Part shown: positions 34,463-44,600 of the stretch, piece by piece | How positions within the stretch are numbered: the first letter of the stretch is position 1 | Layout: each line of letters starts with the position of its first letter | Assembly: GCF_030815485.1 (NCBI RefSeq) | Contig: NZ_JAUSWV010000002.1 | Span: forward strand, 7,812,001 to 7,876,000 | From: Streptomyces rishiriensis | GTDB taxonomy: Bacteria > Actinomycetota > Actinomycetes > Streptomycetales > Streptomycetaceae | Reading direction: 5' to 3' | Length of the DNA stretch: 64,000 nt | Program-made: the position numbers and the translations under genes | The notes under the pieces: generated by a model | Database searches by the model: none | Told to the model about the DNA's origin: nothing | Seen by the model: the letters and a program-made list of their open reading frames with translations, nothing else

Positions 34463-36028
34463 GTGGCACCCCCCGCCGAAGTGCTCGCCGTCCGCGGACT
34501 GAGCAAGACCTTCCCCGGCGTCCGGGCTCTGGACGACGTGGACCTGACCCTGCGCGCCGGTGAGGTCCACGCCCTGGTCGGCGAGAACGGCGCCGGCAAG
34601 TCGACCCTCATCAAACTCCTCACCGGCGTGTACCGGCCCGACGCCGGCGAGATCGTCTTCCAGGGCCGCGAGGTCTCCTTCGCCACCCCGCTGGAAGCCC
34701 AGAAGGCGGGGATCTCGACCATCTACCAAGAGGTCAACCTGATCCCGCTGCTCAGCGTGGCCCGCAACCTGTTCCTCGGCCGCGAGCCGCGCAACCGGCT
34801 CGGCGTGCTGGACGTGGGCCGCATGAACCGCGAGGCCGAACAGACCCTGGGCGCCTACGGCGTGCGGGTGGACGTCCGCAGACCACTGCGCACGCTCGGC
34901 GTCGGCGCCCAGCAGATGGTCGCCCTGGCCCGCGCGGTCGCCACCGAGGCGCGTGTCGTCGTGATGGACGAGCCGACCTCCTCCCTCGAACCGCGTGAGG
35001 TCGAGACCCTCTTCTCGGTGATCCGGGGTCTGCGGGACGCGGGCATCGCGGTCGTCTACGTCAGCCACCGCCTGGACGAGCTGTACGCCGTGTGCAGCAC
35101 GGTCACCGTGCTGCGCGACGGCCGACGGGTGCACCACGGCCGGCTCGCCGACCTCGACCGGCTCTCCCTGGTGTCCACGATGCTCGGCCGGGACCTGGGG
35201 GAGGTCCGCGAGGAGGGCCTCACCAAGTTCACCGGTGACCACGGCACCGCCGACGCCGACGCCGAACCCGTGCTCACCGCCTCGGATCTGACGGTTCCGC
35301 ACAAGCTGCGCGGCGTCTCCCTGAGCATCCGCCCCGGCGAGGTCGTCGGCCTCGGCGGACTGCTGGGTTCCGGACGAACCGAGACCGCGAAGACCATCGC
35401 CGGCGCACTGCCCACGCGCTCGGGCGGCGTCGCGGTGGCCGGTGTGCCGCTGCGGGCCGGCTCGACCCCGGCGGCCATCCGTGCGGGGATCAGCCTGCTG
35501 CCGGAGGACCGCAAGAGCGAGGGGATCGTCCCCGGCCTCTCGGTGCGGGAGAACATCGCGCTGGCCGTGCTGCCCCGGCTCTCCCGCTTCGGCCTGGTCT
35601 CCGAGGCCCGGGTCGACAGCGTCGTCGACACCTTCATCGAGCGACTGCGCATCAAGGCGTCCTCACCGCACCAGAAAGTGGGCGAACTGTCCGGCGGGAA
35701 CCAGCAGAAGGTGCTGCTCGCCCGGTGGCTCGCGATGAACCCCAAGGTGCTGCTGCTCGACGAGCCCACCCGCGGCATCGACGTCGGCGCAAAGGCCGAG
35801 GTGCAAAAGCTCGTCGACGAACTGGCCGCCGACGGCCTGGGCGTCCTGCTCATCTCCTCCGACCTGGAGGAACTCGTCGAAGGGTCCGACCGCGTGGTCG
35901 TACTGAAGGACGGCGCCGTCGTCGGCGAGCTGACCGGCGACGACGTCACGGAGGACAAGCTGATGCGGACCATCGCCGGGAACGACCCCGGGCCGGACGC
36001 GGGCGAGGAGGCGGCCGTCGATGGCTGA
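34463..36028 (+). CDS. Furanose ABC transporter double ATPase (YtfR-like)
   Basis: 521 residues with two NBDs. NBD1 has GENGAGKST, Q-loop IYQEVNL, LGVGAQQMVALARAV, VVMDEPTSSLE and VSHR. NBD2 has the normal degenerate Walker A GLLGSGRTE with intact LSGGNQQKVLLARWL and LLLDEPTRGIDVGAK. I chose GTG 34463 because GGAGG lies 5 nt upstream; the TTG at 34439 lies before that site. It overlaps the first permease by 8 bp. It powers uptake through the two-permease channel. Confidence 0.88.
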   Translation: MAPPAEVLAVRGLSKTFPGVRALDDVDLTLRAGEVHALVGENGAGKSTLIKLLTGVYRPDAGEIVFQGREVSFATPLEAQKAGISTIYQEVNLIPLLSVARNLFLGREPRNRLGVLDVGRMNREAEQTLGAYGVRVDVRRPLRTLGVGAQQMVALARAVATEARVVVMDEPTSSLEPREVETLFSVIRGLRDAGIAVVYVSHRLDELYAVCSTVTVLRDGRRVHHGRLADLDRLSLVSTMLGRDLGEVREEGLTKFTGDHGTADADAEPVLTASDLTVPHKLRGVSLSIRPGEVVGLGGLLGSGRTETAKTIAGALPTRSGGVAVAGVPLRAGSTPAAIRAGISLLPEDRKSEGIVPGLSVRENIALAVLPRLSRFGLVSEARVDSVVDTFIERLRIKASSPHQKVGELSGGNQQKVLLARWLAMNPKVLLLDEPTRGIDVGAKAEVQKLVDELAADGLGVLLISSDLEELVEGSDRVVVLKDGAVVGELTGDDVTEDKLMRTIAGNDPGPDAGEEAAVDG

Positions 36029-36983
36029 AGCCGCCCTGCGCAGCGCCCCGTTCGACAGGACCCGCCTCGTACAGTGGCTCCAGGCCTACGGCGTCTACGC
36101 CGGCGTGGCGGCCCTGCTCGTCGTCAACACCGTCATCACCCCGCACTTCCTGACCGCCGAGAACTTCCGCACCCAGGCGGTCCAGGTCGCCCCCGTCATC
36201 ATCGTCGCCCTCGGCATGGCCCTGGTCATCGGCACCGAAGGCGTCGATCTGTCGGTGGGCGCCGTCATGGCGCTGGCTGCCTCCGTGACCGCCCTCTACC
36301 TCGGCTACGGACTGCTGCCCACGCTGCTGGTGGTCGCGCTGTTCGCCGCGGGGGTCGGGCTGGCCAACGGGGCGCTGGTCGCGTTCGTCGGAGTGCAGCC
36401 GATCGTCGCCACCCTGGCGCTCATGGTCGGCGGTCGCGGACTCGCCCTGGTGCTGTTGCCGCAGCTCAAGGACCTGCGCAACCCCTCGCTCGCCTCCCTG
36501 GGCTCCGGCGACGTCCTCGGCGTCCCCTATCTGATCCTGATCGCCGCGGCCCTGGCGCTGCTGGTGGCCTTCGCGGTGCGCCGCACCACCTTCGGACGCC
36601 AGCTCCTCGCCATCGGCGACAGCCGTCCCGCCGCCCAGCTAGCCGGCCTGCCCGTGCGACGCGTGCTGATCATCGTGTACGTGGTCTGCGCGCTCCTCGC
36701 GGCGGTCGCGGGCGTGCTGGCCACCGCCCGCCTCCAGGCCAGCGACCCCACCTCGCTGGGCAACCTGATGGAGCTGTCCGCGATCACCGCGGTCGTCGTG
36801 GGCGGCACCCCGCTGACCGGCGGCCGGGTCAGCATCGGCGGCACCGTGGCGGGAGCCGTCCTCATCCAGCTGCTCACCGCCACCCTCATCAAGCACGATC
36901 TGCCGCCCTCCTGGACCCAGATCGCCCAGGCCATCGTGATCGTCGCCGCGGTCTACGCGGCGCGGGGACGGGGGAAGCGTTGA
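36021..36983 (+). CDS. Furanose ABC transporter permease 1 (YtfT-like)
   Basis: 320 residues with about eight to ten helices and the family landmark EGVDLSVGAVMALAASV, then VQPIVATLALMVGGRG. ATG 36021 overlaps the ATPase stop by 8 bp, and its own stop overlaps the next start (TTGA). Two different permeases after one ATPase point to a heterodimer, as in the galactofuranose transporter. Confidence 0.87.
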   Translation: MAEAALRSAPFDRTRLVQWLQAYGVYAGVAALLVVNTVITPHFLTAENFRTQAVQVAPVIIVALGMALVIGTEGVDLSVGAVMALAASVTALYLGYGLLPTLLVVALFAAGVGLANGALVAFVGVQPIVATLALMVGGRGLALVLLPQLKDLRNPSLASLGSGDVLGVPYLILIAAALALLVAFAVRRTTFGRQLLAIGDSRPAAQLAGLPVRRVLIIVYVVCALLAAVAGVLATARLQASDPTSLGNLMELSAITAVVVGGTPLTGGRVSIGGTVAGAVLIQLLTATLIKHDLPPSWTQIAQAIVIVAAVYAARGRGKR

Positions 36984-38014
36984 CCACCACGAACACGGAC
37001 GCACCCGTGACACCTGCCCGTACCGAACCACCGCAGCACGCCCACCCGGTGGGCTCCGCACGCTCCGAACGGCTGAGCGCCCTCGTCCAGCAGCACGGCG
37101 CCCTGGCCGTCCTGCTGGTCGTCTCCCTGGTGGCGTCCTTCTCCTTCGACTCCTTCGCCACCGGCGACAACTTCAGCAACATGGCGACCGGTTCGGCCTT
37201 CCTGGCGATCGTCGCCCTCGGTATGACCTTCGTGATCATCACCGGCGGCATCGACCTGTCCGTGGGCTCCCTGTTCGCCCTCGGCGGGGTCCTGGCCGCC
37301 TGGGGATCGCGCCACGGCACCATGATGGCCCTGCTCCTGCCGCTCGCCGTCTGCGGGTCGATCGGCGTCGTCAACGGCCTGCTGGTCGCCCGCTCCCGCC
37401 TCGCGCCCTTCATCGTCACCCTCGCCGCCATGCTGGGCGCGCGCGGACTGATGCTGGCGCTCACCGACGAGGGCGCCGACACCTACCTCATCGGCAAGGG
37501 GTCCTTCCTCGCCGAGCTCGGCCAGGGCAGCACCCTCGGCCTCGCCAACCCGGTCTGGATCACGCTGGCCCTGTTCGCCTCCGGAGCCCTCGTCCTGCGC
37601 CGGACCCGCTTCGGGCAGCACGTCTACGCGGTCGGCGGCAACGAGGACGCCGCCGCCCTGATGGGCGCCCCGGTGGCCCGCACCAAGATCCTCGTCTACG
37701 CCCTGTCGGGACTGCTCGCCGGACTGGCGGGCGCCCTCAACGCCGCCTGGCTCGCCTCCGGCGTGACCATCCTGGGCAGCGGCATGGAACTGGAGGCGAT
37801 CTCCGCCGTCGTCATCGGCGGCACCCTGCTGACCGGTGGGCTCGGCCAGGTCAGCGGCTCGCTGGTCGGGGTCCTGCTGCTGAAGGTGATCCAGAACGTC
37901 ATCAACCAGATCGGCTCCCTCGACTCCTCCTACCAGCAGGTCGTCAGCGGCGCCTTCCTGGCGGTGGTCGTCGTCGCCCAGACCTGGCTGGGCCGTCGGC
38001 GACAGCTCATGTGA
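36980..38014 (+). CDS. Furanose ABC transporter permease 2 (YjfF-like)
   Basis: 344 residues. A polar N-terminus of about 40 residues is followed by helices, GGIDLSVGSLFALGG and PFIVTLAAMLGARGL. The TTG at 36980 overlaps the stop of permease 1 and has GGGGGAA upstream; a GTG at 37007 is an alternative. The gene is 134 bp before a secreted GH2 gene in the same direction, so uptake and hydrolysis are probably one operon. Confidence 0.87.
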   Translation: MTTTNTDAPVTPARTEPPQHAHPVGSARSERLSALVQQHGALAVLLVVSLVASFSFDSFATGDNFSNMATGSAFLAIVALGMTFVIITGGIDLSVGSLFALGGVLAAWGSRHGTMMALLLPLAVCGSIGVVNGLLVARSRLAPFIVTLAAMLGARGLMLALTDEGADTYLIGKGSFLAELGQGSTLGLANPVWITLALFASGALVLRRTRFGQHVYAVGGNEDAAALMGAPVARTKILVYALSGLLAGLAGALNAAWLASGVTILGSGMELEAISAVVIGGTLLTGGLGQVSGSLVGVLLLKVIQNVINQIGSLDSSYQQVVSGAFLAVVVVAQTWLGRRRQLM

Positions 38015-38148
38015 CAGGCCCAGACCCCCTCGGACGGCGGCGCGGTCCCGCCCGGCCCCGCCACCGCGTCCCGTTCCGGGCGGCCGGACCTCCCCCCGGC
38101 CGCCCCCGCACGCGCACGTCTCCCCACCCCACGAGTCAAGGAGGCACG

Positions 38149-40512
38149 ATGCGTCGAGTACCCGAAGGCCGAAGGCCGTTCGCCCGGATGAGACGACGAG
38201 CGCGGTGGGTCGTCACCGCGCTCGCCGCGCTCACGCTGGTCGGCGGTACGGCACTGATGGCCACGGCCCCCGCGGCGGCCGCCGCACAGGCGTGGACGCC
38301 CAAACCGTCGCCGATGACCACCCCGTGGACGAACCAGGTCCCCACCGACACCCCCCTGCCCGAATATCCCCGCCCGCAGCTCACCCGCGCGGACTGGGCC
38401 AACCTCAACGGCATCTGGGACTTCGCGGTCACCTCGGCGGACGCCGGTCAGCCCGCCTCGTTCACCGAGCAGATCCGGGTTCCGTTCGTCGCCGAGTCCG
38501 CGCTCTCCGGCATCCAGCGCAAGATCACCCAGAACGACAAGCTCTGGTACAAGCGCACCTTCACCGTGCCGTCGAACTGGAACGGCCGTCGCGTCCAGCT
38601 CAACTTCGGCGCCAGTGACTGGCGCACCACCGTCTGGGTCAACGGCCGCCAGTCCGGAGCCGTCCACAGCGGCGGCTACGACGCGTTCACCCACGACATC
38701 ACCGACCTGCTGAACGGCGGCACGAACACCCTCGTCGTCTCCGTCTGGGACCCCACCCAGACCGGCTCGCAGGCGGTCGGCAAGCAGCGCATCAACGACG
38801 TCGCCCCGCACGCCGGGGGCGGCATCTTCTACACCGCCGCGTCCGGCCTCTGGCAGACGGTGTGGCTGGAGCCGACCGCGCCCGCGTACGTCAGCCGCCT
38901 CGACCTGGTCCCGGACCCCGCGAACAGCCGCCTCAGGGTGACCGTCCGGGGCACCGGGACCAGCGGCCACCAGGCGCGGATCACCGTCTCCACCGCAGGC
39001 GCCGTGGTGGGCACGGCCACCGGCCCCGTCGGCGCCGAGTTCACCGTGGCGGTCCCGAACCCGCACCTGTGGAGCCCCGACGACCCGTTCCTCTACGACG
39101 TCCGGGCCGACCTGCTCTCCGGCGCCACGACCGTCGACTCGGTCGGCAGCTACACCGGCATGCGCACCATCGGCCTGGCCAGTGTGGGCGGCATGCAACG
39201 CCCGGTCCTGAACGGGAGGTTCGTCTTCCAGACCGGCACCCTCGATCAGGGCTACTGGCCGGACGGCATCTACACCGCGCCCACCGACGCCGCCCTCAAG
39301 TACGACCTCCAGAAGCACAAGGACCTGGGCTTCAACATGGTCCGCAAGCACATCAAGGTGGAACCGCAGCGCTGGTTCTACTGGGCCGACCGGCTCGGCC
39401 TGCTGGTCTGGCAGGACATGCCGGCCATGGACCTGCGCACTCCCGACGCCGCGGCGCGCACCCAGTGGGAGGCCGAGTACGACCGCGTCATCGACCAGCA
39501 CCGCAGCTCGCCGTCCCTGGTGATGTGGGTCGACCAGAACGAGGGCTGGGGCCAGTACGACCAGGCCCGCATCGCCGCCGAGGTCAAGGCGTACGATCCG
39601 ACGCGCCTGGTGAACAACATGAGCGGTGTCAACTGCTGCGGCTCGGTCGACGGCGGCAACGGCGACGTGGTCGACCACCATGTCTACGTGGGACCCGGCA
39701 CGACCGTGCCCAGCCCGACCCGGGCCGCCGTGCTCGGCGAGTTCGGCGGACTCGGGTTCAAGGTCGCCGGACACGAGTGGTACCCGGGCGGCGGCTTCAG
39801 CTACGAGGACCAGCCCACGGCGGCGAACCTGAACAACCGGTTCGTGGGCCTGCTGGACGCGATCCGCGAGGTGCGCATGCCGCGCGGTCTGTCCGCGTCG
39901 GTCTACACCGAGATCACCGACGTCGAGAACGAGGCCAACGGCCTGCTCACCTACGACCGTCAGGTGGTCAAGGTCGACGAGGCCCGGGTCAGGGCCGCCA
40001 ACCGCGCGCTCATCGACGCGTCCCAGGCCTCGACCACCCCGGTCACCCTGCCCGTGGGCCAGTACCACTCCCTGCGGGTGACGACCCCCGGCCATACGGA
40101 CCGGTATCTGCGCCACCGGGACGGCGCGGTCTTCACGGAGGTCGTCACCGGTGGCAGTGACGCGTTGCTGAAGAACGACGCCACCTGGAAGGTCGTCCCC
40201 GGCCTGGCCGCCGGCGGCTGCTACAGCTTCGAGTCGCGCAACTACCCCGGCCAGTACCTGCGCCATCGCGACTACCGCGTCTACAGGGAGTCCGGCAGCA
40301 CCGACCTGTTCCGCGCCGACGCCACCTTCTGCCCCGTGCGGGGCGCGAACGGCGCCGTGCGGCTGTCGGCGTACAACTTCCCCGAGCAGTATCTGCGCCA
40401 CTTCAACGCCGAGTTGTGGCTGGCCACCCCGGGCGGTGCGCACGCCTGGGACAACCCCGTCCTGTTCACCGAGGACACGACGTGGTCCGTGGAGGCGCCC
40501 TGGGCGCCGTGA
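38149..40512 (+). CDS. Secreted GH2 glycosidase with C-terminal AbfB (CBM42) domain
   Basis: 787 residues. A long twin-Arg-like signal (RRRARWVVTALAAL...ATAPAAAAA) is followed by the GH2 sugar-binding domain (about 75-210), the Ig-like domain (about 225-325) and a TIM barrel (about 330-625). The acid/base is NEGWG (E465); the nucleophile is probably GEFGG (E531). The C-terminus (about 640-787) has three beta-trefoil repeats, each with a YLRH motif, as in arabinofuranose-binding AbfB domains. GAGTCAAGGAG precedes the ATG. It is the last gene after the furanose importer, and a perfect hairpin follows. Substrate guess: beta-galactofuranoside or alpha-arabinofuranoside. Beta-galactosidase is less likely given the lectin domain. 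Confidence 0.82.
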   Translation: MRRVPEGRRPFARMRRRARWVVTALAALTLVGGTALMATAPAAAAAQAWTPKPSPMTTPWTNQVPTDTPLPEYPRPQLTRADWANLNGIWDFAVTSADAGQPASFTEQIRVPFVAESALSGIQRKITQNDKLWYKRTFTVPSNWNGRRVQLNFGASDWRTTVWVNGRQSGAVHSGGYDAFTHDITDLLNGGTNTLVVSVWDPTQTGSQAVGKQRINDVAPHAGGGIFYTAASGLWQTVWLEPTAPAYVSRLDLVPDPANSRLRVTVRGTGTSGHQARITVSTAGAVVGTATGPVGAEFTVAVPNPHLWSPDDPFLYDVRADLLSGATTVDSVGSYTGMRTIGLASVGGMQRPVLNGRFVFQTGTLDQGYWPDGIYTAPTDAALKYDLQKHKDLGFNMVRKHIKVEPQRWFYWADRLGLLVWQDMPAMDLRTPDAAARTQWEAEYDRVIDQHRSSPSLVMWVDQNEGWGQYDQARIAAEVKAYDPTRLVNNMSGVNCCGSVDGGNGDVVDHHVYVGPGTTVPSPTRAAVLGEFGGLGFKVAGHEWYPGGGFSYEDQPTAANLNNRFVGLLDAIREVRMPRGLSASVYTEITDVENEANGLLTYDRQVVKVDEARVRAANRALIDASQASTTPVTLPVGQYHSLRVTTPGHTDRYLRHRDGAVFTEVVTGGSDALLKNDATWKVVPGLAAGGCYSFESRNYPGQYLRHRDYRVYRESGSTDLFRADATFCPVRGANGAVRLSAYNFPEQYLRHFNAELWLATPGGAHAWDNPVLFTEDTTWSVEAPWAP

Positions 40513-40540
40513 GCCCGGCGCAGCCGCCGTGGACGCAGCC

Positions 40541-40577
40541 GTCCCGGTGGCGGGAGTCCCTCTCCCGCCACCGGGAC
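40541..40577. terminator. Perfect terminator hairpin after the GH2 gene
   Basis: 16-bp arms (GTCCCGGTGGCGGGAG) around a 5-nt loop. It ends the importer/GH2 operon, 28 bp after the stop and before the MarR promoter. Confidence 0.85.
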
Positions 40578-40615
40578 GGCTCGTCCACGCGGCTCGCCGT
40601 GGGTAACCTGCCCCC

Positions 40616-41035
40616 ATGTCCGAGCCGCCACCCTTCAGCCCCACCATCACGCTGCTCACGGTGAGCCGGGTGTGGGAGTCCGCGTTCGCCGAGGGCCTGA
40701 AGCCGCTCGGGCTGACCACCCGCAAGTACGGGCTGCTGGGCCACGTCCGCGGGACTCCGGGCATCTCGTTCAGCGAACTCGCCCGACGTTCGCGCATCAC
40801 CGTGCAGAGCGTGCACAGCGCGGTGGCGGCGTTCGTGGAGGCCGGGCTGGTCGACGACGGGACGGCGCACGCGGGATCCGCGTCGAGTCTGCGGGTCACC
40901 GCCGAGGGCGAGTCGCTGCTGGCCCGGGCCGCCGAGGTGGTCGCCCGCCTCGACGCGGAGTTCACCGCGCAACATCCCGAGCTGACCGAGTCCTTGCGTA
41001 CCCAGCTGAGGCGGGCGGTGTCCGGGAACGCATGA
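40616..41035 (+). CDS. MarR family transcriptional regulator, leaderless
   Basis: 139 residues with a winged helix: PGISFSELARRSRITVQSVHSAVAAFVEAGLV (HTH) and a beta-wing around AGSASSLRVTAEG. There is no ribosome site. The -10-like TAACCT at 40604-40609 ends 6 nt before ATG, so the transcript is probably leaderless. Its stop lies inside a perfect 27-bp palindrome that precedes a short frame and a rhodanese gene. I infer that it controls those genes, perhaps by sensing an oxidant or electrophile. The ligand is unknown. Confidence 0.85.
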   Translation: MSEPPPFSPTITLLTVSRVWESAFAEGLKPLGLTTRKYGLLGHVRGTPGISFSELARRSRITVQSVHSAVAAFVEAGLVDDGTAHAGSASSLRVTAEGESLLARAAEVVARLDAEFTAQHPELTESLRTQLRRAVSGNA

Positions 41036-41058
41036 CCTTCAGCTAGCCTGAAGGTCAT
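41032..41058. promoter_or_regulatory. 27-bp palindrome covering the promoter of the rhodanese unit
   Basis: ATGACCTTCAG and CTGAAGGTCAT are perfect 11-bp arms separated by CTAGC. The palindrome includes the MarR stop codon, a -10-like TAGCCT (41044-41049) and the ATG of the 25-codon frame at 41057. A bound MarR dimer would block transcription start. As an RNA hairpin it could also act as a terminator, but it has no U-run. Confidence 0.7.
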
Positions 41059-41134
41059 GGAGAACTCGTCGCTGTACGTCCCTGTCATGACAGAGGTCCT
41101 CTGCGCCCTACGACGGGAGGTGTGCGGCGCATGA
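41057..41134 (+). CDS. Possible 25-residue leader peptide before the rhodanese gene
   Basis: ATG 41057 opens a 25-codon frame, MENSSLYVPVMTEVL then CALRREVCGA, whose TGA overlaps the rhodanese ATG (ATGA). It starts 7 nt after TAGCCT, as a leaderless gene would. It contains two Cys codons near its end. It could be a real small protein, a translational coupling frame or a cysteine-responsive leader. Only its arrangement supports it. Confidence 0.45.
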   Translation: MENSSLYVPVMTEVLCALRREVCGA

Positions 41135-41463
41135 GCTTCCGCCACTACCTGCGCCGACCGCCGGCCGTCACCGCGGCGGAGGCGATCCGGCTGGTCGCGG
41201 AGGGCGCGCTCGTCGTCGACGTCCGCCGCGAGTTCGAGTGGAACCGGGTGCACATCCCGGGCGCCGTGCACATGCCGCTCGAGGCCCTGCCCGACCGCTG
41301 CCCGGAGCTACCCGAGGACCGACTGCTCATCACCTTCTGCACCGGCGGCATCCGCTCCGCCGGTGCGGCGAACCTGCTGGTGGAGAACGGCTTCGAGGCC
41401 GTCAACATGAGCCGCGGCCTCGTCGACTGGCGGGCCGCCGGCGGGCCGCTCACCTCCCGGTGA
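41131..41463 (+). CDS. Rhodanese-like sulfurtransferase domain protein
   Basis: 110 residues, a single rhodanese domain: LVVDVRREFEWNRVHIPGAVHMPLE, active-site loop TFCTGGIRSAGAA with the catalytic Cys (about C71), and RGLVDWRAAGGP. ATG 41131 has GGGAGG about 10 nt upstream. It may move sulfane sulfur from thiosulfate or persulfide to an acceptor. It is coupled to the short frame and to the MarR gene through the palindrome. Related MarR-rhodanese pairs sense reactive sulfur or oxidants, but that role is an inference here. Confidence 0.85.
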   Translation: MSFRHYLRRPPAVTAAEAIRLVAEGALVVDVRREFEWNRVHIPGAVHMPLEALPDRCPELPEDRLLITFCTGGIRSAGAANLLVENGFEAVNMSRGLVDWRAAGGPLTSR

Positions 41464-41678
41464 ACGGCCGGCACTGCACGGCCCCCTCGGCGTCGGTCAC
41501 GCGCCGCCACGCGAGGTGAGCCGGCATCCGTCTGCGGCCGCCGGCGCCCACCGGCCCGCCGGGCGGGGCCGTGGTACCGGCCCCGGCGGCGGGCCGGTGG
41601 GCATGCACGGTGGTGCGCGTGCACGGTGGTGGAGCACATGAGGGTGGAGCGCACGGAGACAGCCCGGACGAGGGCCTT

Positions 41679-44600
41679 CTAGGGCTTCACCTCCGCGTAC
41701 AGGGCGCTCACCTCCTCGGCGGTCAGCGCCCGGTCGACGGCGCGGACCTCGTCGACCGCGCCGTTCCAGAAGTCGACGTTCGAGCCGTCCCAGTGGGCGC
41801 GCCCCACGGTCAGCGGACCGGTGCTCGGAAGGGCGGTGCCGCCGGTGGCCGTCGCCGCGAGCTTTCCGTCGACGTACAGCCGGATCTGGTTGCTCGTGGC
41901 GTCCCGTACGCCGACCAGGTGGTACCAGCGTCCCGTCTCCGCGGAGACGGCCACCTGGGCGCGGTGCTCGCCGGGCGTGCTGAAGGCGAACGTGCCGTGC
42001 CCGTACTGGAGGTAGAACGCGTTGGCCGTGGCTCGGGAGTCCTGGCTGACGGCGGTCGCGTAGTTGCCGGGGATCTCGTCGAGCCGGACCCAGGCGGAGA
42101 CCGAGTAGCCGCCGCTGGTGTCGAGCACCGGTCCGGCGGTCTCGGCGTACTGCTGCCGGCCGTCGAACTTCAGGGCGCTGCCGCTGACACCGGGGGTCCA
42201 GCCGGCGCCCTCGCGGAGGGTGAGTGGCCGGGCGCCGGGGCCCGCGTCCCGCGCGGTGGAGCCGGTGCCCTCGTCGAGGCCCCAGTGTCCGCCGCCCTTG
42301 AGCGGTCCCGCACGGCCCGCGGCGGCGCCGGCGGCGATCACCTGGCGGTTCACCTTCCGTACCGGGCCGGGATCGACCTTGATCTCACGGCGGTCGTACG
42401 TGTACAGGCCGTTCAGCTCGTTCTCCAGGTCGGTGATCTGCGTGTACACCGAGCCCGACAGCTCGGCGCCGGCCTGCTCGACGTAGAACCGCTCGGTGTT
42501 CTCGACGTACTTGGCGGTCAGCTCCTCCTTGGTGCCGACGCCGCTGTAGATCACCGTCGGGGCGCCCGGCCACATGTGGCCCGGAGTGCGCAGGACGAAG
42601 CCGCCGTGCTCGCCGTCCATCGCGGCCCGGCCGTCATCGGGGAAGGCGGGGTCGGTGTTGTTGTAGTCGTGATGGTCGATGATGTCGCCCTTGCCCGAAT
42701 CACCCTTGGAGTTACAGCAGTTGACGCCACTGTGGGCGTTGACGACACGGGACGGGTCGGCGGCCCGGACGGACTCGGCGATGCGGCCGGTCTCCTCGCG
42801 GCTCCACTCGCCCCAGCCCTCGTTGAAGACGATCCAGCCGATGACGGAGGGCGAGTCGTGGTGCTGACGCACCATCTCCTTGCCCTGGTCGACGAAGGCC
42901 TTCCGGCCGGTGGTGTCGGTGATGTTGCCGGACACGAAGTCCTGCCAGACCAGCAGGCCGAGCCTGTCGGCGTGGTAGAACCAGCGCTGCGGTTCGACCT
43001 TGATGTGCTTGCGGACGGCGTTGAAGCCGAGCTTCTTGTGCGCCTCGAGGTCGAAGGCCAGGGCTTCGTCGCTGGGCGCGGTGTACAGGCCGTCGGGCCA
43101 GAAGCCCTGGTCGAGGGTGGCGAGGGAGAAGATCGGCTTGCCGTTGAGGACGAGCTTGTCGAAGCCGCCCACCTTCTCGACGCCGACCTCGCGCATGCCG
43201 AAGTAGCTGCCGACCCTGTCGGTCGACCTGCCGTCGGTGAGTGTGACGTCGAGGTCGTAGAGGTAGGGGTCGTCGGGGCTCCACAGATGCTGCTTCGCCA
43301 CCGGCAGACGCAGTTCCTGGCCGGCCGGCCCGGTGACCTTGCCGACGACCCTGCCGCGGGCGTCGCGGGCGACGGCCTCGACCCGGGCGGCGGGGGAGGC
43401 GTCCTCGGAGTTCACCGTCACCGCGAGGGTGCCGGTGTCGATGTCCGGCGTCGTGACGATCTCGTCGACCGAGGCGGGCGCGACGGGCTCCATCCACACG
43501 GTCTGCCAGATGCCGGAGGTCTGGGTGTAGAAGATGCCGCCCGGGTTCGTGGACTGCTTGCCCATGGGCTGGTCGGCGCCTCCGGTGTCGGTGACGGCGA
43601 CGACGATCTCCTGCGGGCCGGTGCCCTTGAGCGCGTCGGTGATGTCGGCGCTGAACGCGTTGTAGCCGCCGGTGTGTTCGGCGACCTTCGTGCCGTTGAC
43701 GTAGACGCGGGCCTGGTAGTCGACGGCGCCGAAGTTGAGCCTGAGCCGGTCGGCCCGGCCGCTCTTGCCGACCTTCCAGCTCTTGGGCACGTCGACGAGT
43801 CGGCGGTAGAACATGTGGTCCTCGTGCCGTTCGAGACCGGACAGCTGGGACTCGACCGGGAACGGCACGACGATCTTCTCGCCGAGGTTCCTGCCGAAGA
43901 CCGGTTCCTCTCCCGCCCGGGCCGCGCCGAACTGCCAAGTGCCGTTGAGATTCCACCACTTGGTCCGCACCTGCTGCGGGCGCGGGTACTCGGGCAGCGG
44001 ATGCTTCTCGTCCAGTTCGTCGCCCCACTCGGTGGTGAGCCGGTGGGTGGAGGCGTTGTCCGCGTAGCGGATGACCTTCGGCACGTTCTCGCCGCCGGCC
44101 GTCAGGGAGCCCTCACCGTCGTAGGAGGCCCTGACCATCTGGTTCCGCTGGATCGGCTCCGCGAGGTCGACGTCGACGGCGGTGGGGTCGCCCGGGACGG
44201 CCGTCACCGATCTGATCGGCATGGCGGTGGTGTCGGCCTCGACCCCGATATGGTCCTCGATGCCTTCGAGCCCGCCCACCCTGCCTTCGAAGCGGGCACG
44301 CAGCCGCCGCCCGTTCTCGGCGACGGACATCTCGACCGGGTACACCTCGAAGTCGGCCGGTGGGGTGAACGCGGACATCGGCACGATCTGTTCGGACATC
44401 GTCGGCGTCGACCAACGCAGGTACATGTTGGCGCCGCCGGTGTCCTGGAACAGCTCCAGGCGGAAGTCGTGCTGCTCGCCCGCGGTCAGCCGGACGGCGG
44501 CGCTGGTCTGCTCGCGGTCCCAGTCGCCCACCCAGTGGTCGATGACGGCCCGGCCGTCGATGTAGAGACGGAAGCCGTTGTCGCCGATGGCGTGGAAGGT

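Noticed and set aside
41032..41058. Reading the 27-bp palindrome purely as a terminator
   Set aside because: It has no U-run and overlaps a -10-like element and a start codon, so an operator role fits better.
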